A DNA stretch of 64,000 bases, from NCBI RefSeq assembly GCF_035917995.1, contig NZ_CP109131.1:2480001-2544000 (forward strand), given 5' to 3'. The position numbers and the translations under genes were made by a program. The notes below the pieces were generated by a model. That model was not told the DNA's origin and did not search any database. It saw only the letters and a program-made list of their open reading frames with translations. Shown here piece by piece: positions 52,237 through 62,092 of this stretch. This DNA is from Streptosporangium sp. NBC_01755. Its GTDB lineage: Bacteria; Actinomycetota; Actinomycetes; Streptosporangiales; Streptosporangiaceae. Each line of letters opens with the position of its first letter. Positions within the stretch are counted from its first letter, which is position 1.

Positions 52237-53214
52237 TTAGCTGTCGCCTTCGAAGAGGCTGGTTACCGAGCCGTCGCTGAAGACCTCGTTGATCGCGCGG
52301 GCGATCAACGGGGCGATCGACAGGACCGTGAGCTTGTCGAACCTCTTCTCCTCGGGGAGCGGCACCGTGTTGGTGACGATGACCTCGGAGATCCTGGAGT
52401 TCTTCAGCCGGTCGACCGCGGGGTCGGAGAAGACCGCGTGGGTGGCCGCCACGATCACGTTGGTGGCACCCTGCTCGTACAGCGCGTCGGCCGCCTTGCA
52501 GATCGTGCCCGCGGTGTCGATCATGTCGTCGATCAGCACACAGGTCCGGCCCCTCACCCGGCCGACGACCTCGCTCACCTTCACCTGGTTGGCCACGTCG
52601 AGGTCGCGGCGCTTGTGGATGAAGGCCAGCGGGGTGCCGAGCGTGTCGGCCCAGCGCTCCGAGAGCCGCACCCGACCGGTGTCGGGCGAGACGATCGTGG
52701 TCGTGCCCAGGTCGAGCTTGTCCTTGAGGTAGTTGACCAGGACGGGCATGGCGAACAGGTGGTCCACCGGGCCGTCGAAGAAGCCCTGGATCTGGGAGGT
52801 GTGCAGGTCGATCGACATCAGCCGGTCGGCGCCGGCCGTCTTGAACATGTCGGCCATCAGACGGGCGGTGATGGGCTCGCGGCCCCGGCCCTTCTTGTCC
52901 TGGCGGGCATAGCCGTAGAACGGCATGATCACGGTGATCCGCTTGGCGGAGGCGCGCTTGAGCGCGTCCACCATGATCAGCTGCTCCATGATCCACTGAT
53001 TGATCGGCCAGGTGTGGCTCTGCATGACGAACGCGTCACAGCCACGGACCGACTCCTGGTAGCGGGCGTAGATCTCGCCGTTGGCGAAGTCGCGCAGCGT
53101 GGTCGGTGCCGCCGCGACCCCGAGGTGGCTCGCCACCTCGTCCGCCAGCTCCGGATGCGCCCGCCCGGAGAAGAACATCAGGTTCTTCTCGCCGGTCTTC
53201 TTGATGCTGCTCAT
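52237..53214 (-). CDS. prs: Ribose-phosphate pyrophosphokinase
   Basis: 325 residues. It makes PRPP from ribose 5-phosphate and ATP for nucleotides, His and Trp. Landmarks are the ATP-binding FFSGRAHPELADEVASHLG, PFYGYARQDKKGRGREPITARL, the DLHTSQIQGFFDGPVDHLF loop and the PRPP loop VLIDDMIDTAGTICKA. ATG 53214 has GAGGGGG about 5 nt upstream. It is the second gene of a glmU-prs-rplY-pth run. Confidence 0.96.
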   Translation of the reverse strand: MSSIKKTGEKNLMFFSGRAHPELADEVASHLGVAAAPTTLRDFANGEIYARYQESVRGCDAFVMQSHTWPINQWIMEQLIMVDALKRASAKRITVIMPFYGYARQDKKGRGREPITARLMADMFKTAGADRLMSIDLHTSQIQGFFDGPVDHLFAMPVLVNYLKDKLDLGTTTIVSPDTGRVRLSERWADTLGTPLAFIHKRRDLDVANQVKVSEVVGRVRGRTCVLIDDMIDTAGTICKAADALYEQGATNVIVAATHAVFSDPAVDRLKNSRISEVIVTNTVPLPEEKRFDKLTVLSIAPLIARAINEVFSDGSVTSLFEGDS

Positions 53215-53290
53215 GCCGTCCCCCTCGCCGGAGAGCACATCGATGCCCGCGCGACGCCGCCGCGCCCACCGGGCCGCTCGCTCCGCTCAC

Positions 53291-54742
53291 TCACGTCTGG
53301 CTCCCCTGCTGTTTCCCCGACTCGGCGGCCTTCAGTGCCGCCCGAGCCGATCTGGTGCCCGTGCGCCTGCGCACGACCCACCCTTCGATATTGCGTTGCC
53401 GTCCGCGGGCCACCCCGATGCTCCCTGCCGGGACATCGCCGTCGATGACCGAGCCCGCGGCCGTATATGCGCCGTCGCCGATGTTGACCGGCGCGACGAG
53501 CATGGTGTCGCATCCGACGAAGGCGTGCTCGCCCACCGTCGTGTGATGCTTGTTGACCCCGTCATAGTTGACGAAGATCGCCGAGGCGCCGATGTTGGCG
53601 CCGGCGCCAATCGTCGCATCGCCCACGTAGCTCAGGTGCGGCACCTTCGCACCCTCTCCGACCTGGGCGTTCTTCATCTCGACGTACGTTCCGGCCTTGG
53701 CCTTGCGCGCCAGCACGGTGCCGGGACGCAGATAGGTGTACGGCCCGACCAGGGCCTCGGGGCCGATCACGGCCTCGGTGCAGACGGCGTTGCGTACCAG
53801 CGCACCCTCGCCGACGACGGTGTCGGTCAGCGTGCTGGCTGGACCGACCTCGGCGCCCTCGGCGACCGCCGTACGGCCGTACAGCTGGGTACCGGGGTGG
53901 ATCACCACGTCCGGTTCGAGGGTGACGTCCACGTCGACCCAGGTGCTGGCGGGGTCGACCACGGTCACCCCGGCCCGCATGTGCGCCTCCAGCAGGCGCG
54001 CGTTGAGCACCCTTCTGGCGAAGGCGAGCTGTACGCGGTCGTTGACCCCCTCCACCTCCACGTAGTCGGCCGCGACATGCGCGCCGACCCGGTGACCGTC
54101 CTGGCGCAGGATCGCGAGGACGTCCGTGAGGTACTCCTCGCCCTGGGCGTTGGAGGTGGACACCCGCTTGACCGCGTCGGCCAGCAGGAGCCCGTCGAAG
54201 GCGTAGACGCCGGAGTTCATCTCCCTGATCGCCCGCTGCGCGGGGTCGGCGTCCTTCTCCTCGACGATCTCCAGGACCGCCCCCGAGGCGTCGCGGATGA
54301 TCCGGCCATAGCCATACGGATCGGGAACCTCTGCCGTCAGCACGGTGACGGCGTTGCCGTCCTCGCCGTGCCGTTCGAGCAGGGCCGCGAGGGTCTCGGT
54401 GCGCAGCAGCGGCGTGTCGCCGTAGGTCACCAGAACGGTGCCACCGATGGTGCCCACCGCTTCCAGGACGGTACGGACGGCGTGACCGGTGCCCTTCTGC
54501 TCGGCCTGGACGACGGCCTGCGTATCGGGGCTGGTGCCGGCCAGATGCGCCTGGACCCGCTCCCGTTCGTGGCCGATGACGACGATGAGCCGCTCGGGTT
54601 CGAGACCCCTTGCGGCGGTGAGCACATGGTCGACCAGGGTACGGCCGCACAGCTCATGAAGGATCTTTGGTGTTCTCGACTTCATCCGGGTGCCCTCGCC
54701 TGCGGCAAGGACGATGACGGCGGCCGGGCGCGGCACACTCAC
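53291..54742 (-). CDS. glmU: Bifunctional UDP-GlcNAc pyrophosphorylase / GlcN-1-P acetyltransferase
   Basis: 483 residues. The uridyltransferase domain opens with VIVLAAGEGTRMKSRTPKILHELCG. The C-terminal left-handed beta-helix has hexapeptide repeats (for example VVIHPGTQLYGRTAVAEGA, ATIGAGANIGASAIFVNYDGVNKHHT). It makes UDP-GlcNAc for peptidoglycan and other glycans, possibly including the sulfated polysaccharide encoded nearby. GTG 54742 has GGGAG 8 nt upstream. Confidence 0.96.
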   Translation of the reverse strand: MSVPRPAAVIVLAAGEGTRMKSRTPKILHELCGRTLVDHVLTAARGLEPERLIVVIGHERERVQAHLAGTSPDTQAVVQAEQKGTGHAVRTVLEAVGTIGGTVLVTYGDTPLLRTETLAALLERHGEDGNAVTVLTAEVPDPYGYGRIIRDASGAVLEIVEEKDADPAQRAIREMNSGVYAFDGLLLADAVKRVSTSNAQGEEYLTDVLAILRQDGHRVGAHVAADYVEVEGVNDRVQLAFARRVLNARLLEAHMRAGVTVVDPASTWVDVDVTLEPDVVIHPGTQLYGRTAVAEGAEVGPASTLTDTVVGEGALVRNAVCTEAVIGPEALVGPYTYLRPGTVLARKAKAGTYVEMKNAQVGEGAKVPHLSYVGDATIGAGANIGASAIFVNYDGVNKHHTTVGEHAFVGCDTMLVAPVNIGDGAYTAAGSVIDGDVPAGSIGVARGRQRNIEGWVVRRRTGTRSARAALKAAESGKQQGSQT

Positions 54743-54908
54743 GGACGAGGCTCCCTCGGCGTCGCGGCTGAGACATGACGAAACACGATGACGGACATCC
54801 ACCCCCAGGGCATAGCACCGTCACCTGTTCGACAACGTGAGGATACCTTCCCGTTCGGGAACCCACCCAGCCGACTAGCCGAGCCAATAAAACAGACACA
54901 AGAGACAG

Positions 54909-54980
54909 CTCCGGCACCAGGACTCGAACCTGGACAACAAGGACCAAAACCTTGCGGGCTGCCAATTACCCAATGCCGGA
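54909..54980 (-). tRNA. tRNA-Gln (UUG)
   Basis: A 72-nt cloverleaf on the minus strand. Acceptor TCCGGCA pairs with TGCCGGA and the discriminator is G. The anticodon stem CAAGG/CCTTG has loop TTTTGGT, giving anticodon UUG. The T arm has GGTTCGAGTCC. No CCA is encoded. Confidence 0.93.
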
Positions 54981-55293
54981 TCGGCCAAGCGGCAGGGACG
55001 ACGCCCCGTACGCCTGGCACCCCTACGATACAGAGCCCACGGCGCCGAACGCGCGCCGTTTGAGAGCCGGCGTGCTCGCGAAGTCGAGCGGTCCGGGCGA
55101 TGAACGCGAGGAACCCGTCGTTTGGCAGGTCAGACGCGGGTAGAACAGATTAGGGAGCCGCTACGGCGCCAGCCCCGGAGAGTCAGCTTTCACACACTTG
55201 GTGCTTAGGGATTCCTAACTTACGATGGCGTAGGTTACGGTGGCGTAGCCGCACGTGAATCCTTGCCTTTTCCGAGCCACCGCGAGGTAGCGC
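54981..55293. promoter_or_regulatory. 313-bp gap: tRNA-Gln and desaturase promoter region with double operator
   Basis: No gene is supported. Two near-identical 12-bp palindromes, TACGATGGCGTA (55221-55232) and TACGGTGGCGTA (55236-55247), both fit TACG-N4-CGTA and start 15 bp apart. They lie 47 bp before the desaturase ATG. This arrangement is typical of TetR-type repressor sites on fatty-acid genes. Confidence 0.7.
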
Positions 55294-56235
55294 ATGACCG
55301 TCATCGAAGAACGCTCTGCCCCTGGCCCCAAACCCGACATCGACCCCGAGTCGAAGACACTGCCCGAGATCATCACCTTCGGAGTGGTCGTCGGCGCCCC
55401 GCTGATCGCCCTGGCGGCGGCCATCCCGTTCGCCTGGGGCTGGGGACTCGGCTGGTCCGACATCGTGATCGCGTCGGTCTTCTACGTGGTCACCGGCCTG
55501 GGTGTCACCGTCGGCCTGCACCGCCACTTCACGCACGGCTCGTTCAAGGCCAAGCGCCCGCTGAAGATCGCGCTGGGCATCGCGGGCAGCCTCTCGATGG
55601 AGATGTCGGTCCTCGACTGGGTGGCCACCCACCGCAAGCACCACAAGTTCTCCGACAAGGAGGGCGACCCGCACTCGCCGTGGCGCTTCGGCACCGGCTT
55701 CGTGGCCGTGTCCAAGGGTCTGCTCTGGGCGCACATGGGCTGGCTGTTCGAGGCCGATCGGGCCAACCGCGAGAAGTACGCCCCCGACCTGGTCAAGGAC
55801 CCGGACATCATCAAGCTGCACAAGTTCTTCCCGGTCCTGGCGATCACCACGATAGTCATGCCCGCCCTGCTCGGCGGCCTGCTGACCTGGTCGTGGTGGG
55901 GCATGGCGACCGGCTTCTTCTGGGGCACGCTGGTCAGGATCGGCCTGCTGCACCACGTGACCTGGTCGATCAACTCCATCTGCCATGTCTTCGGCGAGGA
56001 GGCCTTCGAGTCGCGTGACAAGTCCCGCAACGTGTGGTGGCTGGCCATCCCCTCCTTCGGCGAATCCTGGCACAACCTGCACCACTCCGACCCCACCTGC
56101 GCCCGGCACGGCGTGCTGAAGGGGCAGATCGACCTCAGTGCGGGTGTCATCCGCTGGTTCGAGAAGGCCGGCTGGGCACACGACGTCCGCTGGCCGACCC
56201 CCGAACGCCTGGCCGCCAAACGCATCGCCGCCTGA
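55294..56235 (+). CDS. Acyl-CoA/acyl-lipid fatty acid desaturase
   Basis: 313 residues. The three histidine boxes of the membrane di-iron desaturases are HRHFTH, HRKHH and HNLHH, at the usual spacing. About four transmembrane helices surround them. It introduces a double bond, most likely delta-9, into a fatty acyl chain for membrane fluidity, and needs an electron donor not seen here. ATG 55294 has GAGGTA about 4 nt upstream. Two tandem palindromes upstream and a TetR regulator gene 115 bp downstream suggest local control. Confidence 0.92.
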   Translation: MTVIEERSAPGPKPDIDPESKTLPEIITFGVVVGAPLIALAAAIPFAWGWGLGWSDIVIASVFYVVTGLGVTVGLHRHFTHGSFKAKRPLKIALGIAGSLSMEMSVLDWVATHRKHHKFSDKEGDPHSPWRFGTGFVAVSKGLLWAHMGWLFEADRANREKYAPDLVKDPDIIKLHKFFPVLAITTIVMPALLGGLLTWSWWGMATGFFWGTLVRIGLLHHVTWSINSICHVFGEEAFESRDKSRNVWWLAIPSFGESWHNLHHSDPTCARHGVLKGQIDLSAGVIRWFEKAGWAHDVRWPTPERLAAKRIAA

Positions 56236-56261
56236 CACCCTCACCTCTCCCCCCGGGTCTA

Positions 56262-56302
56262 GGCGGCCGAACCGCGACGCGTTGGCGTCGCGTTAGCGAC
56301 GC
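56262..56302. repeat. Dispersed intergenic repeat, copy D
   Basis: GCGGCCGAACCGCGACGC leads into an 8-bp hairpin (CGCGACGC-GTTG-GCGTCGCG, 56273-56292) and a further GTTAGCGACGC. It sits between the desaturase and the TetR gene and may terminate the desaturase message. Confidence 0.8.
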
Positions 56303-56350
56303 AGTCGACCCGCGTCGCGATCAATACTCCGGAGCACCATTATTAGAACC

Positions 56351-57361
56351 GTGAGCGAGCCCCGACGGCGGATGTCAGGTAAGGAACGCCGGGAACAGCT
56401 GATCCAGATCAGCCGGACCCTGTTCGCGGAGAAAGGGTTCGACGGCACATCGGTCGAGGAGATCGCGGCAACCGCCAACGTCTCCAAACCGGTGGTCTAC
56501 GAGCACTTCGGCGGTAAGGAGGGCGTGTACGCGGTCGTCATCGACCGGGAGATGCAGAAGCTGTTGATCATGGTGACCGAGGCGCTGTCCGCCTCGCACT
56601 CACTGATCAAGCTGGAGCGGGCGGCCCTGGCCCTGCTGGCCTACGTGGAGGAGAACAGCGAGGGTTTCCGCATCCTCGTTCGCGACTCGCACGCCGCCTC
56701 GGGAACCGGCACGTTCGCCAGCCTGATCAACGACATCGCCAGCCAGGTCGAGGACGTCATGGTCGACGAGTTCGTCGAACGTGGCTACGACCCCAAGCTG
56801 GCGCCCATGTACGCCCAGATGCTGGTCGGCATGGTGGCGCTGACCGGCCAGTGGTGGCTGGACGTGCGCAAGCCGTCGCGCGAGGAGGTCGCCGCGCACC
56901 TGGTCAACCTGGCCTGGAACGGTCTGACCGGGCTGGACCCGAGCCCCCGGCTGACCGCCTCCTCTCGTGGCCTGGGGCAGCGGCTGGCCCAGGCGCCGCA
57001 GCGCACGGCCGATGCCGGCCCCCATCCCCCGGGATCGCGGCGGCGCCCGCAGCCCCGCCCCGCCGAACCGTCACCGCCCCCGACGGAAAAGGAGCTCCGG
57101 GAGCTGGAGAAGGCACGTGCGCGGGAGCAGAAGGAACAGGAGAAGCTGCGCGAGCGCGAACAGCGCGAGGCCGAGAAGCTGGCCAGGGAGCTGGAGAAGG
57201 CACGGCTCCGCGAGCAGCGGGAGCTGGAGAAGGCGCGTGAGCGGGAGCAGAGGGAGCTGGAGAAGGCGATGCTCCGCGAGGCCAAGGCCGCCGAGCGCGA
57301 GGCTGTCAAGCGAGCGGAACTCGTGGCTGAAGAACAAGAAAAACTTGAGCCAAGTGGGTAA
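56351..57361 (+). CDS. TetR/AcrR regulator with long charged alpha-helical C-terminus
   Basis: 336 residues against a usual 190-220. Residues 8-55 are the TetR DNA-binding domain (RREQLIQISRTLFAEKGFDG, VEEIAATANVSKPVVYEHF). A typical helical ligand domain runs to about 205. A Pro/Arg linker follows, then about 100 residues of alternating Glu-Leu-Glu-Lys and Arg-Glu-Gln repeats (for example ELEKARLREQRELEKARERE). This would form a single charged helix or coiled coil. GTG 56351 has a -10-like CATTAT 7 nt upstream. Its position downstream of the desaturase suggests it binds the double operator there; the tail could give oligomers. Confidence 0.85.
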   Translation: MSEPRRRMSGKERREQLIQISRTLFAEKGFDGTSVEEIAATANVSKPVVYEHFGGKEGVYAVVIDREMQKLLIMVTEALSASHSLIKLERAALALLAYVEENSEGFRILVRDSHAASGTGTFASLINDIASQVEDVMVDEFVERGYDPKLAPMYAQMLVGMVALTGQWWLDVRKPSREEVAAHLVNLAWNGLTGLDPSPRLTASSRGLGQRLAQAPQRTADAGPHPPGSRRRPQPRPAEPSPPPTEKELRELEKARAREQKEQEKLREREQREAEKLARELEKARLREQRELEKAREREQRELEKAMLREAKAAEREAVKRAELVAEEQEKLEPSG

Positions 57362-57423
57362 ACAACAGCGCTCGTTGAGCCGAAATTAACGTTCCGTTCA
57401 ACAAAAGCGGGCATTCTGGTCAT

Positions 57424-59487
57424 ATGTCCGCTGAACTCGCCGGAGCCACCCCCGCCGGACTCCCCCTCCCTCAGGAGCGCTTCCTCAACCGCGAGGAGAG
57501 CTGGCTCCAGTTCAACCAGCGTGTGCTGGAGATGGCGGAGGATCCGTCCCTGCCGCTGCTGGAGAGGGTGCGGTTCCTTGCCATCTTCGCCAGCAACCTG
57601 GACGAGTTCTTCCGGGTACGGGTGGCCGGGCTGAAACGGCGGATGGCCACCGGCCTCCTGCTCCGCACGAAGAGCGGGCTGAAGCCCCGCGAGGAGCTGC
57701 CCAGGATCGCGGGGATCGCCAACGATCTCGCGCTGCGGCAGTCGGCCTGCTTCCACGAGCGGATCCGCCCGCGGCTGAGCGCCGAGGGCATCGAGATCGT
57801 GCGCTGGGACGACCTCGGCCGCGACGAGCGCACCGAGATGCGCAAGTTCTTCAGGGAGCGGATCAGGCCGGTGCTGACGCCGCTGGCCGTCGACCCCGCC
57901 CACCCCTTCCCGTACATCTCGGGACTCTCACTGAACCTGGCCGTCACCGTCCGCAACCCCTCGACCGGCAACACGGTCTTCGCCCGGGTCAAGGTGCCCA
58001 GCCGGCTCCCCCGCTTCGTCACGGCGTCCGTGAACCGTTTCGTCCCGCTGGAAGATGTGATCGCCGCTCACCTGGGGCAGCTTTTCAAAGGCATGGAGAT
58101 CGTCGAACACCACGCCTTCCGGGTGACCCGCAACGAGGACCTGGACGTCGACGAGGACGTCACCGAGAACCTCATGCAGGCACTGGAGCGCGAGCTTCTC
58201 AAGCGCCGCTTCGGCCCTCCGGTCCGGCTGGAGGTCGAGGACACCATCACACCCGAGGTGCTCGACCTGCTGGTGGACGAGCTGGGAGTGGCCGAGCACG
58301 AGATCTGCCGGCTGCCGGGGCCACTGGACCTGACCGGGCTGCACGCGATCGCCGACCTCGACCGGGGCGAGCTGACCTTCCGCCCGTTCGTACCCGCGGA
58401 GGTCGTGCACGTCGAGGACGACATCTTCGCGGTGCTGCGCGAGCGGGACGTGCTGCTGCACCACCCGTACGACTCGTTCTCCACGAGCGTGCAGCGGTTC
58501 ATCGAGCAGGCCGCCGCCGACCCGAACGTGCTGGCCATCAAGCAGACGCTCTACCGCACCAGCGGCGACTCACCGATCGTGGACGCGCTGATCGACGCCG
58601 CCGAGGCGGGCAAGCAGGTGGTCGTGGTCGTGGAGATCAAGGCCAGGTTCGACGAGCACGCCAACATCACCTGGGCTCGCAAGCTGGAACGGGCCGGATG
58701 CCACGTGGTCTACGGTGTCGTGGGGCTGAAGACCCACTGCAAGCTGGCCCTGGTGGTGCGGCAGGAATCCTCGGGCGAACTGCGCAGCTACTGCCACATC
58801 GGCACGGGCAACTACAATCCCAAGACCGCCAGGTTGTACGAGGACCTGGGCCTGCTCACCGCCGACCGGCTGGTCGGCGAGGACGTCACGGACCTGTTCA
58901 TCCACCTGACCGGCTACTCCAACCACTCGGCCTACCGGCGGCTGCTGGTCGCCCCGCACTCGCTGCGCGGCGGGCTGCTGGCCAGGATCGAGCGGGAGAT
59001 CGCCCATCAGGAGGCGGGCCGTCCCGCCGGCATCAGGATGAAGACGAACTCCCTGGTGGACGAGCCCATCATCGACGCCCTCTACCGGGCGTCGCGGGCC
59101 GGCGTACCGGTGGATCTGTGGGTGCGGGGGGTCTGCACGCTCCGTCCCGGTGTACAGGAGCTGTCGGAGAACATCCGGGTCAGGAGTGTGCTGGGCCGTT
59201 TCCTCGAACACTCGCGGATCTACGAGTTCGGCCGCGGCCGACGCCCGGAGATCTGGATCGGCAGCGGTGACATGATGCGCCGCAACATCGAGCGCCGGGT
59301 GGAGGTACTGGTCAAGGTCGCCAGCCAGCAACAGCGGAACTACCTCAGCGGCCTGCTGGACCGGGCCATGTCCGACGACACCACGAGCTGGTGGCTCGAC
59401 CCGGACGGGACCTGGCTCCGACATCCCGGCGATGACCTGCAGACCCATCTGATCGGCACCCGTAGGTGGAGGGCCATCGATGACTGA
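57424..59487 (+). CDS. ppk: Polyphosphate kinase 1
   Basis: 687 residues, full length. It reversibly makes polyphosphate from ATP. The N-terminal domain opens with [20 protein letters not shown]. The catalytic C-domains show [19 protein letters not shown], then [16 protein letters not shown] (the phospho-accepting His region), [21 protein letters not shown] and the second active-site His region [15 protein letters not shown]. Its stop overlaps the next gene by 8 nt. The same window also encodes exopolyphosphatase and a CHAD protein that binds polyphosphate. Confidence 0.96.
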   Translation: MSAELAGATPAGLPLPQERFLNREESWLQFNQRVLEMAEDPSLPLLERVRFLAIFASNLDEFFRVRVAGLKRRMATGLLLRTKSGLKPREELPRIAGIANDLALRQSACFHERIRPRLSAEGIEIVRWDDLGRDERTEMRKFFRERIRPVLTPLAVDPAHPFPYISGLSLNLAVTVRNPSTGNTVFARVKVPSRLPRFVTASVNRFVPLEDVIAAHLGQLFKGMEIVEHHAFRVTRNEDLDVDEDVTENLMQALERELLKRRFGPPVRLEVEDTITPEVLDLLVDELGVAEHEICRLPGPLDLTGLHAIADLDRGELTFRPFVPAEVVHVEDDIFAVLRERDVLLHHPYDSFSTSVQRFIEQAAADPNVLAIKQTLYRTSGDSPIVDALIDAAEAGKQVVVVVEIKARFDEHANITWARKLERAGCHVVYGVVGLKTHCKLALVVRQESSGELRSYCHIGTGNYNPKTARLYEDLGLLTADRLVGEDVTDLFIHLTGYSNHSAYRRLLVAPHSLRGGLLARIEREIAHQEAGRPAGIRMKTNSLVDEPIIDALYRASRAGVPVDLWVRGVCTLRPGVQELSENIRVRSVLGRFLEHSRIYEFGRGRRPEIWIGSGDMMRRNIERRVEVLVKVASQQQRNYLSGLLDRAMSDDTTSWWLDPDGTWLRHPGDDLQTHLIGTRRWRAIDD

Positions 59488-60358
59488 GCACACCACCCGC
59501 CCGGACGGCGTGATCCGCGCGGCCGGGGCGGTCGTCTGGCGCGGCTCACCGGGCGCGCCGCAGGTCGCCCTCGTCCACCGGCCCAAGTACGACGACTGGT
59601 CGTTCCCCAAGGGGAAGCTGAAGAACGGCGAGCACGCCATCGCCGGCGCGCTGCGCGAGGTGACCGAGGAGACGGGGATCACCGTGGAACTCGGCCGGTC
59701 GCTGCCGTCGAGCCACTACACGAAGGACGGCCGGCCCAAGCGCGTCGACTACTGGGTGGCCAGGATGCTCTCCGAGGAGCGCCGTACCGACAGCCGCGAG
59801 GTCGACGAGGTGGTCTGGCTGCCTGTGGAGGAGGCCGTACGGCGCCTGACCTACGACTGGGACGCCCACCTGCTCCGCGCGCTCGGCGCGGCATCGCCCG
59901 CGACCACCCCGCTCGTGCTGGTACGGCACGCCCTGGCGGGGAACCGGCAGGACTGGGAGGGCGACGACGACGACCGCCCGCTCGATGAGAGCGGCCTGAG
60001 ACAGGCCGAGGTGCTCGCGAGCGTGCTGGGCGCCTTCCGCCCCGCGGAGCTGGTCAGCTCCCCCAGCAGGCGGTGCGTGCAGACCCTGGAGCCGTACGCC
60101 GAACGGGCCGGCCTGCCGGTCCGGCTCGAACCCGTCCTGTCGGAGACCCACCACGACTTCCAGGGCTCCCTCCTCCTGGTCGAGGAGGCACTGGCCTCGA
60201 ACCGGCCCACGACGCTCTGCGGCCACGGCAAGACCCTGCCCGAACTGATCTCCGAAGTCGGCGGCCGGTCCGGCGACACGTGGCTGGCCAAGGGCGCGTT
60301 CACGGTGCTGCACCACAACGGCGGCCGTGTCGTGGCCGTGGACCGCTACGTCGTCTGA
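59480..60358 (+). CDS. Nudix hydrolase fused to a histidine phosphatase domain (MutT1-like)
   Basis: 292 residues. The N-terminal Nudix domain has the box [22 protein letters not shown]. The C-terminal part is a small histidine-phosphatase domain with the RHA motif [14 protein letters not shown] and a second His in [10 protein letters not shown]. This matches the mycobacterial MutT1 layout, which clears 8-oxo-dGTP or diadenosine polyphosphates; which substrate applies here is not known. It is translationally coupled to ppk, suggesting a shared role in phosphate or nucleotide housekeeping. Confidence 0.9.
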   Translation: MTEHTTRPDGVIRAAGAVVWRGSPGAPQVALVHRPKYDDWSFPKGKLKNGEHAIAGALREVTEETGITVELGRSLPSSHYTKDGRPKRVDYWVARMLSEERRTDSREVDEVVWLPVEEAVRRLTYDWDAHLLRALGAASPATTPLVLVRHALAGNRQDWEGDDDDRPLDESGLRQAEVLASVLGAFRPAELVSSPSRRCVQTLEPYAERAGLPVRLEPVLSETHHDFQGSLLLVEEALASNRPTTLCGHGKTLPELISEVGGRSGDTWLAKGAFTVLHHNGGRVVAVDRYVV

Positions 60359-60409
60359 CGCCCGCTTCCGGCGGTTCGGTCCAGGGCCTCGCCAAACGAT
60401 CCCGAGCGC

Positions 60410-61906
60410 TCAGCGGCCGGGGGAGCGTCGGAGAAGCTTCGCGACGGCGGCCGCGGTGTCGGCCCAGAGCCGGGGGAACTCCTCGTCGGCGCGCTCGGCC
60501 CCGGCCCGCTCCACGCCGGTCAGCACGCCGTAGGTGTAGGTGTCCTCCCCTGCCAGGCGTGCGTTCGCGGCCTCGGCGACCAGCCGTTCCTGCGCGACGA
60601 CGCCGTCCATGTGGGTGCCCAGCGCCTCCTGTATCGCCTCCGCCCGCTTGGCCAGCTTCTTCATGCCGGGCACCTCCGCGGTGTAACGGGCCCGTTTGGC
60701 CGCCTTGCGTACGTCGTGCATGGCGAGTTCGCGCTCGGCGGGGTCCTCGATGGACCGCGCGGTGTCGTAGGCCCTGACGACCTGGCGCCAGCTGAAGGCC
60801 GCGACGGTCTTCAGGGTCTCGGCGGGCCTGTCGGCGGCCTTGGTGAGCACGGGGGTGGCGATCAGGTCGTCGAGGGCGTCGAGCAGGGCGAAGTAGCGCT
60901 CCCCGCGGAGGGCGTCCCTGACCCGGTCGAGGGCCTCGTGCTCGTCGTCCAGCAGGTCGGAGCTGAGGCGGGCCCTGACCGGGCCCACGATCAGCGCGTT
61001 GTCCAGGCTGTCGAGCCTGTTCTCGAACCGCTCGCGGATGACCTCCAGGTCGCGCGCCTCGCCGAGGACCGTGCCGAGCCACTTGAGCTCGTCCTGGACG
61101 CTCCCGGTCCCCTTGACGACCGTTTTGAACGACTTCAGCGCGCTGCGGAGCCGCCGGGCGGCGACGCGCATCTGGTGTACGGCGTCCTCCTCGGCCTTAC
61201 GGACCCGAGGATCCTGCGCGAGCAACGCGCCGACCTGGGCGGTGAGATAGCCGACGGCGACCTCACCCGCGGAACCCGGGATCGGCCTGGTACGCGGCTG
61301 CGCTGAGACCGCCCCGGCCGCGTTGAGCAGGCGCGCGAGCTTGCTGGCCGATTCGGCGGGACTGGCGCCGACCTGGCGTAGCCGCTTTCCGACCTTCTTC
61401 AGCAGCCTCTCGTCGCCCTGGACGATCTCCGCCTCGACCTCGTGCCAGCGCTCGACATGGGGTTCGTCGCCGAACACCGTGCCCTTGACCCGGTCATCGG
61501 CGATCTCGATCAGCCTCACCCCGGCTCCGTTGACCAGCGTGGTGACGGCACGGCGGGTGTCCAGCTCGGCGATGGGCGCCAGCGGGGCGCCTCGGGTGTG
61601 GGCGAGCACCAGGTCGGCCAGCTCGGCAGGGACGATCTTGATGCTCCGGGTCAGCGGGTGGGTGATCTCCTGCCGTACGCCTTGGGCCTTGGGGAGCTTG
61701 AGGTGCCAGCCCGGATCCGTACCGCCCCTGCGCCTTCTCAGGGTGATTCCCCGCGCGGCGAGCCTCAGGTCGGGCGTGTCGAAATAGAGGGCGACCAGCC
61801 GATGGGTCTTGGGACCCACGACCTCCCCTACGCCTGGCAGTCCGGCGAGATCCGGCAGCTGGTAATCCACTGGTACGTCGAACTTGTCCTCGATCTCTAT
61901 CGCCAC
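60410..61906 (-). CDS. CYTH and CHAD domain protein (polyphosphate binding)
   Basis: 498 residues. The N-terminal CYTH domain has the ExExK motif AIEIEDKF and paired acidic/basic strands that bind triphosphate. The C-terminal CHAD domain is helical, with conserved basic surfaces (VHQMRVAARRLRSALKSF, HDVRKAAKRARYTAEV). CHAD domains bind polyphosphate granules; CYTH domains may hydrolyse triphosphates or act as sensors. GTG 61906 has AGGGATG about 8 nt upstream. It converges with the ppk-Nudix pair, which strengthens the polyphosphate link. Confidence 0.92.
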   Translation of the reverse strand: MAIEIEDKFDVPVDYQLPDLAGLPGVGEVVGPKTHRLVALYFDTPDLRLAARGITLRRRRGGTDPGWHLKLPKAQGVRQEITHPLTRSIKIVPAELADLVLAHTRGAPLAPIAELDTRRAVTTLVNGAGVRLIEIADDRVKGTVFGDEPHVERWHEVEAEIVQGDERLLKKVGKRLRQVGASPAESASKLARLLNAAGAVSAQPRTRPIPGSAGEVAVGYLTAQVGALLAQDPRVRKAEEDAVHQMRVAARRLRSALKSFKTVVKGTGSVQDELKWLGTVLGEARDLEVIRERFENRLDSLDNALIVGPVRARLSSDLLDDEHEALDRVRDALRGERYFALLDALDDLIATPVLTKAADRPAETLKTVAAFSWRQVVRAYDTARSIEDPAERELAMHDVRKAAKRARYTAEVPGMKKLAKRAEAIQEALGTHMDGVVAQERLVAEAANARLAGEDTYTYGVLTGVERAGAERADEEFPRLWADTAAAVAKLLRRSPGR

Positions 61907-62092
61907 AGGTCATCCCTAGATTTACCAAGATATCCACCATGTCTTCGCAGTATTTATTGATGCCCTGTTATCCGTCCAGGAACCCCAGCCGATCGCCTCG
62001 GAGGTCGCCGGGACCAGACCGCCACCGGCCGGACGCCCCGCCCGAGATACCGGCCAGACGATAACTCGCACCTGGAACGTTGAATGGCCCGT

